From Miscanthus floridulus (lineage: Eukaryota > Streptophyta > Magnoliopsida > Poales > Poaceae): a stretch of 64,000 bases of DNA. Location: NCBI RefSeq assembly GCF_019320115.1, contig NC_089581.1, positions 15,649,100 through 15,713,099 on the forward strand, read 5' to 3'. The notes under the pieces are model-generated. The model had not been told where the DNA came from. It made no database searches and saw only the letters and a program-made list of their open reading frames with translations. This document shows positions 11,809 through 22,000 of this stretch, one piece after another; positions within the stretch are counted from its first letter, which is position 1; each line of letters opens with the position of its first letter. Position numbers and translations under genes: made by a program.

Positions 11809-11869
11809 ACTACTCCATAAAATAAAAAGAAGAAATAAATTGGAGGACAAAGATATCGGCAGATACGTA

Positions 11870-12121
11870 CTCCCTTCATCCCAAATTATAAGTTATTTCA
11901 GGAATCTTAGAGAGTCAAAGCATCTCAAGTTTGATTAAAATTATATAAAGAATTACACAGATTTATGACATCAAATAAGTATACTACAAAAATATAATTA
12001 ATAAAGAATCTAATAGTACTTAGTTGACATCATAAATGATATTATCTTATTATATAAATTTGGTTAAATTTAAGATTCTTTGACTCTCTAATTTTTTTGG
12101 AATAACTTATAATTTAGGATG
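11870..12121. mobile_element. Stowaway-like MITE, intact copy
   Basis: About 252 bp with terminal inverted repeats (ctcccttcatcccaaattat and ataatttaggatg), next to a TA on the left. AT-rich, without coding capacity. Bases 12122-12320 after it show nothing recognisable. Confidence 0.8.
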
Positions 12122-12320
12122 CAACCATGAAGGAAGCATGAAGGTACGAATACGGTCACTACTCACGAATACCACACATCGGCCTCAAAATTCTACCCAG
12201 ACAGCTTTCGGACCAGGGCGACAAGAGACCTTGAGCTCAAGCGCCAAGAGGAGAAGACACGTCACTACGTCCATCTCTACCACCACAGTCGTATTCAAGT
12301 TCAAGAAACCTTCGTCAGCC

Positions 12321-14327
12321 TGTTGACACGAGAATGTGGCGATGTGATCAATACACAGCAAGCCGGAGGATCCGAGTGGAATAAAACCAGAGATCTGTTT
12401 GGCTTCAACACAGAACCAGCCGATTCTGAAAATCCAACGACGTGCCAGTCAATTTGACCTGCAATTGACAAGCGCCCTGTTCGTTTGGGCTTGTTTGGCT
12501 GATAAGTCATGGCTGAGAGTACTGTTGTCTGGTTTGATGTGAGAGAAAAATATTGTTCGTTGGCTGATAAACCATGACTTATAAGCCAAATACGACCAAG
12601 CGAACATGCTAAAGGAGAGAAAATCTTATCAATAATTTATAGTGGAACATGTCGGTGTTGTACCAGACAACTCCAAATGTACGGCTAGATAGCCAATTCA
12701 ATAAGGCTATCGACTAAATAGTCGATATCCGGCGTATCCATAAAATGAAGATCTTTAAATCAAGGATTATCGGCTAATATTAAATGATAATGATATGAAT
12801 TAAAATAACCGATGCTCATAGATCATAGCAGATTTATGATGACTGATTAATCTAGATAAAAACAAGTACAATATACCCAAATACAAAATCAAAAGATCTT
12901 TCCTTAAAATTCCAATATATATGACCAAATGGTCGATTGATATCATTGATCAATTAGAGAATTGATAATCAACAAAGAAATGATATAAGAAAGCATCATC
13001 GGCTAAATGGAACATGATCGATATAACGCGTCGAGCCGATAAGTTTAATGGAAAGAGTATAACATGCGAATAAATTAACTGTCTAATATAAATGAATCTA
13101 TAAACAGTTTGAATCTAATCTATTATCATCAACAGTGAGGTTCGATCGGATCGATGCAGTTATGATAATAATAACAAACTAAAGTCAAATAATCTATAAA
13201 ACCATCTATATGTTGACAGATTCATGAAAGCGTGCTATATGCGTGAGAGTATAGGCAAATCGACTAAAATATCCGATGCAGTTATAGCAAACAAACAGAG
13301 TACATATCTTGATTATGAACAAGACCACTAATCGATAATTTTTAATCTAAAGTCTTACCGGTGAGGTTCGACCGGATCGATACAACTATCTCATTAACTA
13401 GTGAGTTTATTCAAGATTGAAACAAGTCTTTTGATGTATACAATGTTTGATTGGAATAGAGATAAAACAGCCGATCTAGCGGAACTAAGCCATCAATTAT
13501 AAGATTTAAAACGTGACCGATCAAAGGACGCCCAATTAAGATGATATGATGCCGATCTATCTCTATCTCAATTAGGTGATTTGTTATAATTAATAAAACA
13601 TTAATTATAACAAGACCAATAACTGGTGAATCAACAAAAAACAGCAAGAAAAATCTTATTAATCTTAGAAGATTCGATAACTGGTGATAGTGTATTAAAC
13701 AACAAGTTATTTAAAACAAGATCGATAACTTTGATCTATATTATAATTCATAAGAGATCAATCAGCTGATGCAGCCTTACAAACTACGATACAGATCGAT
13801 AACTAACTTATATTATGGTTCATAAAAGATCAATCAGTTGATGTAGTTTTACAAGCACAATACTCACAAGCAAGCTGGATGTCGATCAGTCGATGCAGCC
13901 CTGTTTGCTGAAGAACTCGTCGAGATCTACAGTACTCCTACTCCTAATGCGATGACGAAAACCGAAAAGATTGTATTGATTTAGCATTCGTCCTCTTGTA
14001 CAATAACCAGGGTCTAATATTTATATCCGGAACCTAAATATAAATCATACTCAAATACGACTCATTACAATTCTTGGAATAAAAAAACTTTCTAACTTAA
14101 TAATAACTTGGACCCTAATTTTTTTATTTGTAGAGTCCGACACATCTTCCTGGCGTCATTCAAGCATAGCCCATTGACGCCGTCTGTTGACGTCATCTAT
14201 AAAATAGCCGATTCTGACATCGCATCTAAATCAGTTGATACTAATTCACATCTAATCAATTCCTTGATGACACAATTCTGGAAGCTTCGAGTTCACGCGT
14301 TTTTCTTCTCAAATTTTGATGTAGACA
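12321..14327 (-). mobile_element. Solo LTR, same family as the element at 51127-61993
   Basis: The minus strand matches the LTR of the 51127-61993 element along its whole length. Shared blocks include 'gtgccagtcaatttgacc' (12442), 'accagacaactcc' (12662), the gaactcgtcgagatctac segment (13913) and 'gtagagtccgacacatc' (14131). It ends TGTC/GACA-style at both sides, and the flanks cagcc (12316-12320) and aagcc (14328-14332) are a near-perfect target duplication. No internal region is present, so LTR-LTR recombination removed it. It is clearly more diverged than the intact copy and carries a MITE insertion. Confidence 0.85.
12477..12608. mobile_element. hAT-like MITE nested in the solo LTR
   Basis: About 132 bp with complementary ends (ctgttcgtttgggcttgttt and cttataagccaaat...gcgaacatg) and the internal gtgagagaaaaatattgttc core shared with the copy at 33444-33575. 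It interrupts the solo LTR exactly where the family LTR reads continuously. Confidence 0.8.
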
Positions 14328-16075
14328 AAGCCATACATTATACAATACGGTCTGTCCACGTAAGGAAGATCTGCCGGCATCGCTGTCCCGTAGTCGCCTG
14401 TCGATGCAATCGTCCAATGCAACACGCCTGGGTCCCCTCCGGCTAACCACACAATTGGTGATCGCGAACTTGAAAACAATTGCTGATGGGCGAGATCTTG
14501 TGAGTTGTGTGACCTCATGAGTATCTGCCCGGAGAAAACAGCTTCTTAGGATGACAGAATCCGTGGACCTTTCATGCTACGGCCCATTTTGGATCTTATG
14601 AGCTTTAATAGTTACAGTAATTAAGTAACACCAATAGATTTTTTACATCCTTCCTAATATATAGGAATAAAGATTTTGATGAAAAAAAAATCCTCCACCG
14701 GCCTTTTTTATCGGGTCTCCAAATATAGACACCCTCTATTTTGTATTTCTCGCTGGCCAAAAATGAAGAACGAAGATGACTCTTTCAAGTGCTCACAAGA
14801 TATAGAAAAATTATGTAAGGGTACAAAAATATAGAAAAGTGATTTTTACTCAAATGACTCTCGAAACGAGGATTTAGAGAGTAGTTTTTAGAAAGACTCT
14901 AGGAGAGGCAAGCACATGGGGTCCACCCAAGCCAGTGGGGACCGTCTCCGCCTGCGCTCGCTTCCTCGCCTGACACCAGGGCGAGACAGTAGAAGATGAG
15001 GAGGGAGATGCAACACCCGATCTAGTTTCGAAACATCCAGATGCAACTATTGCAACATATGTCTAAAAACAAATGAAACATTTGAAACATGCTCTGAAAC
15101 ACTTGCAAAAATACCTAAAAACCACTTGAAACCATTGTAAACAAACGCAACATCCAGTTGCATCATATGTGTGAAAACATATGCAACATCCAAATAAACA
15201 CACTTGCAACATACGTCGGGAAAAAACAGATAAAGCATTGAGCAAGAGCTTGCAACATACATCTACAACCGTTGCAACATATGCAACATCTCGAATTACT
15301 TATGCAACATTCGTATGAAACACTTGCAACATAAATACTTCCGTCAGGCACCATCACCAGCACTGGGCTTGGCTCGACCAGACGGGCAATGCACGTGACA
15401 ATGAAGCGAGCACCACCAGCACCCGGGCCAGCAATGGGAGGGAGCGGTTGGCGCATGCGACGAGAGGAGGGAGGCCACTAGTGTGCACGAAGGGGGGCGA
15501 GGAGTGCGCGGCAGTAGCAAGGTGGAGTAGCAGCTACGATGGACGAATGGCGTTGTGTAGGCAGTCGCTGCACAGATAGTGGTGGAAGTGGCTGATACAT
15601 TCGGGAGTGGGGAAAACACTCTGGACTACGTGCAGGAGTTGGGGAGGCTACCTGGCCCGGTCCACAGGCCTATTAAGCAAGCATCCGGGCGGCCAGACGT
15701 CCAGGTGTAAGCATTTCCACAGCAACAAAAGGAGGAATAACAAGGAACCAGAAGAACATAGTTAAAGGGAGGGGAGATGAAGTAGACCCGAAGTCCAGGA
15801 AGCATTGATCAACATACCCGGAGGCACCAAAAACTCTTTCGAACAGTCCATGCGTTTGATAATATCTGGGAGAACCAAGACATGTACTAGTACTGCACAA
15901 ATAAATTATTGAGCATCATACATGTACCGGTCCATTAAATGATGTCCATAGCTATGACGTTTGCTCAAATTGGACATACATAAATGTCAGAACCAATGCA
16001 AAGCTATCGAAGCACCAAAAAAGTTTGGCTAGATATCCAATGAAGGATGAAGCACATGGTGTGTTCTTCCACATA
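14328..16075. other. Intergenic DNA downstream of the Asterix gene
   Basis: Apart from the gcaacat-rich block listed separately, no coding sequence, RNA gene or clear mobile element was recognised. The last few hundred bases must include the 3' untranslated region of the minus-strand Asterix gene; no polyadenylation site could be fixed. Confidence 0.5.
15015..15345. repeat. Degenerate gcaacat/gaaacatt-rich dispersed repeat
   Basis: Irregular repetition of 'ttgcaacatatg', 'gaaacatttgaaac' and similar words every 20-40 bp. Blocks like this recur in grass genomes within DNA transposons, but no ends were identified here. Confidence 0.5.
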
Positions 16076-19000
16076 TTAGCGCTTTGTACTGCCTGGGCGA
16101 GGGGGGCCAAAATAGTTCGTCACCAGACCCATAACAGCAAACCTGGAAATGTTAAAAGCTTTGGTAAAACTTTTCTAGTTGTGGATGCCATTAAGTAGAG
16201 AAACATTGAGACTCCACAGAAAGAACAAATTTATCATGAACATATGAGGAAATTAGGAGCCCAATGTTGAAAACAGATGCAACCTAACTTCATGGGAAAC
16301 TTTATTCTTAGCTACTTTTATTTTTGCTAGCAAAACAAGATACTCGATACCCTTCCATGATATCTGTATTCTCTTTCACGATATCCATCCAACCCATTGT
16401 GCTTATATAAACAAGTCTAAACTCTAAATAATAGTTAATGAGGTCACAGATACCCCTATTGAGACTTGAGAGCAACATGCTATGGTCACGTGACTTCCTT
16501 CACAGAATTAAAGCAAGAGTAGAAAATGGAAATATAACAATAATTATACCCATGCTTTCCAAAGTGGAGTTCTTTTGAAACACAGTTCCAAGAGGATGGC
16601 ACTGTGTAGCTTCTTCCTTGCCAACATTGCATTAGGGATGAAATCGGACAGCTATTGAGACTTGAGAGCAACATGCTATGGTAACGTGACTTCCTTCACA
16701 GAATTAAAGCAAGAGTAGAAAGTGGAAATATAACAATAATTATACCCATGCTTTCCAAAGTGGAGTTCTTTTGAAACACAGTTCCAAGAGGATGGCACTA
16801 TGTAGCTTCTTCCTTTGCTAACATTGCATTAGGGATGAAATCGGACAGAAACGAGCAGGAAAACCATTCACTAATTTTTCATGTCGACATTATATCAACG
16901 GGGATGGGAGCGAGACCAGAAAAGTTGGGAACAGAATCAGGATAAACGGGAATATGAACCGGGTAAATGGGAAACGGATAGAATCAGGATAAGCAGGAAT
17001 TCAACAGAAACGGACTGAAACCGGGAAATTTAAACCGCTTACACTTACATTGTTACATATCAAACATATGCAAACAAATGAACTGAACAACATATGCAAA
17101 CAAGTGAACTAACGCTGCAGTCCTACTCCTGCAGGCTGCTTTGCTCTGGCTGGCTGGGTGTTGCTGCACAAGCCACAAGCAGCAGGCCAGCGGTCAGCAG
17201 ACAGCACCCAGTCGCAGGCCAGCACCAAGCCAGAAGCCGCAGCCCACAGGGTCACAGGCTGAGGCAGGCAGGAAGCAGCACGGCAACACCAGAAGATTGT
17301 GTGACAGCGGCACAGACAAGCTTCCCAAACCAAATGTTGGCAACAAAATCCACCGAGAGTCCGACTTGATGGGATAAAGATTAAAGGGGTTCCAAGCGGG
17401 CAGCGGCAAGCAAGGTGGGGAGCCGTGCGGTGGCACATCAGCAACATGGCGCAGTCATGCAAGGGCCTCGTGGCACCCGCCCGTGCGCACAGGGGCACAA
17501 AGCATAGTCGCATTGCCGAGCTGGCCTGGTGGACCGACCAGTGTGTGTGGGACTGTTAGCCTGTAGGGGTACGGGGAATTGCCCCTGTTGCTTGCTGGGC
17601 TTATCCCTAATTGACAAATATGGGGCATTTCTGAGTACAAATACAGGGTCCCACAAAAACGAGTGAGATGGACCCTCTCCCCATTCTGGTCCCTGTCCCA
17701 GACTTCCATCCCGGTTCCCATCCTGTTTCTGGGTTTTTTTTTCCTCCAGAAACCAGAAATATGAAAACGGGCTGGTCAAATGTGGAAAACAGGACAGGAT
17801 ATATCCTGCCAGTTTTTAACCCTACACGGCATTATATATGGACATTGAACATTATGTTTGGCAGTACAATTAGGCCATGGAAATATGGATTTATGGATGC
17901 CATTTTGTAGATGACCAGGCAGGACTCTCCATCTGAAAATAGGTTTCTTCTGACATAGACTTGAAAGCGAACTGCAGAAACTTAACAGTATTTCAAAGCT
18001 TAATTCTAACTACAGGAACAAAGTCATGCAAGTGAAGTGTGCTGCTATGTAGGTCCTTGTCTAAATCTTAGTTATATCTTGCATGCTATTTCTTTTAGTC
18101 TCTAGATATTGTTGAAGTAAATCAATCCTTATCTTCTACTTCCTCCATCCCTTAAAAAAGTTCGTTCTGAAGGTTTGGAGCGTTTTCACAAAAAGGAATT
18201 CATTTTAGGTGGTCCACCGTTTCATCAGACGACTTTGCCCCCCGCATTAACGCAGCCTCATCATTTGGAGCGCACGCAGTCATGCATTAACGCCTCTTCG
18301 TTTCCAGCGCATGGAGTACTTCACCCGCCTGGCCTCTTCTTTTCTGGCGCATGCAGTACTGGCGCGCCATGCAGAAATCACACAAAAGAAAAAGAAAGCA
18401 GTGCTTGCAACAAAAATAAGCGAGCGTGGGATCGAACCCGCACCGCTCGCCACAGAGCGCACCTCGATAACCAGTCAGACGCAGAGAGTTATTCATCGAA
18501 TGGATGCCCAACAGGCTATTTAATAAGGGCAAACAAGGGAAAATAGACTCTAATTAATCACTCCTTGGTATCTTAAATCATGTCCAAAATGAACTTTTTT
18601 AAGGGATGGAGTATTTCTCCACTTATCAGTCAATTCCAATAGTTAGCAATCTAAGCCATATTATTACAACATTTAACGAAAAGGAAATCCAGAAGTATAA
18701 CGTTTAAGAGAATTCAATACATGAAGAAGTATAACGTTTAAGAGAATTCAGTACATAAAGACTCATCCCCTATCCTACTTTACCACCCACCGATCCACCC
18801 CAAAAAAAATCCATTTCATTCTGCTACTTTAATTTCTACTTAGAACTAAGCATCGGGGGAATGTCGAGTTTGATAAAGAATGATACAAATGACAAGTATG
18901 ATGGATGCTAATAAGCGCTCTTTTCACAATTAAAGACAAAACATTGCTCAAGTTTGGCTCGGGCAGCATACAGCCACAGCACATGTTATCAATTATCTGG

Positions 19001-22000
19001 TTATAATACTTGCTTTTGGATTAATGATTGTTTGACAAACAATGTGAAGCACATATGTCATGTGGTATCAGTTACTTTCTCATGTCATAGGTTATTAATC
19101 CTATTATTCCCCTCAAAGATAGGTGTCAAATACTCATACGATTGTTTCATTTATATCTAATTTCACAAATACACTACAATAGAAACTGTTGATTAAAGTG
19201 TTTTGGACCACGGTGATTTCTAAAATGACAATGTGAATGGAGGGTGTATTAATTTGGAGCAACACAACATGTGTAGACTGGGCAAGTTGATATATGTCAA
19301 CCTGAAGTCTTAACAACAGCCAACAACAACAACAACATAGCCTTTAAGTCCCAAGCAAGTTGGGGTAGGCTAGAGTTGAAAACCCACCAAGAGCCCCAAG
19401 TCACGGTTCAGACACTTCAATAGCTGCTTTCCAAGTACTCCTATTCAAACATAGATCTCTAGATATATCCCAAGATTTTAAATCTCTTTTTATTGCCTCC
19501 CCCCATGTCAATTTCGGTCTTCCTCTACCTCTCCTCATATTATTAGCTTGGCTTAGGACTCCACAATGCACTGGTGCCTCTGGAGGTCTCCTTTGGACAT
19601 GGTCAAACCACCTTAACCGATGTTGGACAAGCTTTTTCTTCAATTGGTGCTACCTCTAGGCGATCACAGTATATCATCGTTCCGAACTCGGTCCATTCTT
19701 GTGTGAACCGCAAATCCATCGCAACATACGCATTTCTGCAACACTCAATTGTTGAACATGTCGAATCTTTGTAGACCAACATTCTGCTCCATACAACATA
19801 GCCGGTCTAATCGCCGTTCTATAGAACTTGCCTTTTAGCTTTTGTGGTACCCTCTTGTCACAGAGAATGCCAGAAGCTTGTCACCACTTGATCCACCCTG
19901 CTTTGATTCTATGGCTAACGCCCGCATCAATATCTCCATCCCTCTGTAGCATCGATCCCAGATACCGAAAGGTATCCTTATGCACTACTTGACCTTCCAA
20001 ACTCACATCTCCCTCCTCCTGTACAACTCCGCCAAAGTCGCATCTCATGTATTCGATTTTAGTTCTGCTCAATCTAAAACCTTTAGACTCAAGGGTCTGC
20101 CGCCATAACTCTAGTTTTCCTATTTACTCCCTCCTGACTTTCGTCCACTAACACTACATCATCAGCGAACAACATACACCAAGGGATATCCCCTTGTATG
20201 TTCCTGGTAACCTCATCCATTACCAAGGCAAAGAGATACGAGCTTAAGGCTGACCCTTGATGAAGTCCAATTTTAATCAGGAAGTAATTTGTGTTACCAT
20301 CGTTTGTTCGAACACTAGTCACAACATTGTTGTACATGTCCTTGATGAGGGTCACGTACTTTGATGGGACTTTATGTTTGTCCAAAGACCACCACATAAC
20401 ATTTCTTGGTATCTTGTCATAAGCCTTCTCCAAGTCAATGAAAACCAAGTGAAGGTCCTTCTTCTGCTCTCTAAACCGCTCCATAACCTGTCTTATTAAG
20501 AAGATTGCTTCTGTGGTTGACCTTCAGGGCATGAAACCAAATTGGTTTGTTGATATCTACGTCGTTCCTCGCAGGCGCTGCTCGATGACTCTCTCCCATA
20601 ACTTCATAGTGTGGCTCATCAACTTAATTCCCCGATAATTAGTACAACTTTGGATATCTCCCTTGTTCTTGTAGATTGGTATCAATATGCTTCTTCTCCA
20701 CTCCTCAGGCATCTTGTTCGGTCGAAAGATACTGTTGAACATCTTGGTTAGCCATACTATAGCTATATCCCCGAGACATCTCCACACCTTGATTGGGATA
20801 CCATCAGGGCCCATCGCTTTGCCCCCCTTTCATCCTTTTCGAGGCTTCTCTGACCTCCGATTCTTGAATCCTCAGCACAAAGCGCCTGTTAGTGTCATCA
20901 AACGAGTCGTCCAGCTAAATGGTGGTGTTCTCAGTTCTCACCATTGAACAATTTATCAAAATACTCTTGCCATCTATGTCTGATCTCATCCTCCTTCACC
21001 AAGAGTTGCTCCCTCTCATCCTTTATGCACTTGACTTGGTTGAAGTCCCTTGTCTTCCTATCGCGAGCCCTAGCCATCCTATAAATGTCCTTCTCTCCTT
21101 CCTTCGTACTCAAACGTCGGTAAAGGTTCTCATAGGCCCGCCCCTTTGCCACACTCACCGCTCGTTTATGCAGTCTTCTTTGCCACCTTGTACTTCTCTA
21201 TGTTGTTTGCACACCTGTCATGATACAAGCACTTATAGCACTCTCTCTTTTCCTTAATAGCTTTTTGCACATCTTCATTCCACCACCAAGTGTCTGTCGA
21301 GTCGCATCCGCTCCCTTTGGTCACTCCAAACACCTCTGAAGCAACCTTTCGAACGCATGTTGCCATCTTCTCCCATATGTTGTTTGCATCGCCTTCATCA
21401 TTCCAAGGGCCCTCTTCAATGACCTTTTCCTTAAAGACCTTTGATGCTTTCCCTTCTAATTTCCACCACTTCGTTCTAGCAACCCTAGCTTGTTTGTTCC
21501 CATGAGCTTGCACCAGAAAGCGGAAGTCAGCCACCACCAGCTTGTGTTGAGCGACCACACATTCTCCAGGTATCACCTTACAGTCCACGCATGTTCAGTT
21601 TATCCCTCCTTCTTGTAAGGACAAAGTCGATTTGACTAAAGTACTGGCCGCTACTAAAGGTCACTAAATGGGACTGTCTCTTACGGAAGAAAGTGTTAAC
21701 TATCATCAGATCAAAAGCTATGGTGAAGTCTAAGACTTCCTCTCCCTCCTGGTTCCTACTACCATATCCGAAACCCCCATGAACCGCCTCGAAACCTGCA
21801 CTTGATGTACCTACATGGCCATTAAGATCACCTCCTATAAAGAGCTTCTCGCTACTAGGGACAGCTCTAACCAAGTGATCTAAGTCTTCCCAGAAAAAGC
21901 CGCTTAGCACTCTCATCATGGCCTACTTGGAGGGCATACGCACTAATTACGTTTAAGACCATATCACTAATGACAAGTTTAACTAAGATGATTCTATCCC

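Noticed and set aside
18411..18520. A functional tRNA gene on the minus strand
   Set aside because: Only the B-box/T-arm is convincing; acceptor, D and anticodon arms cannot be drawn.
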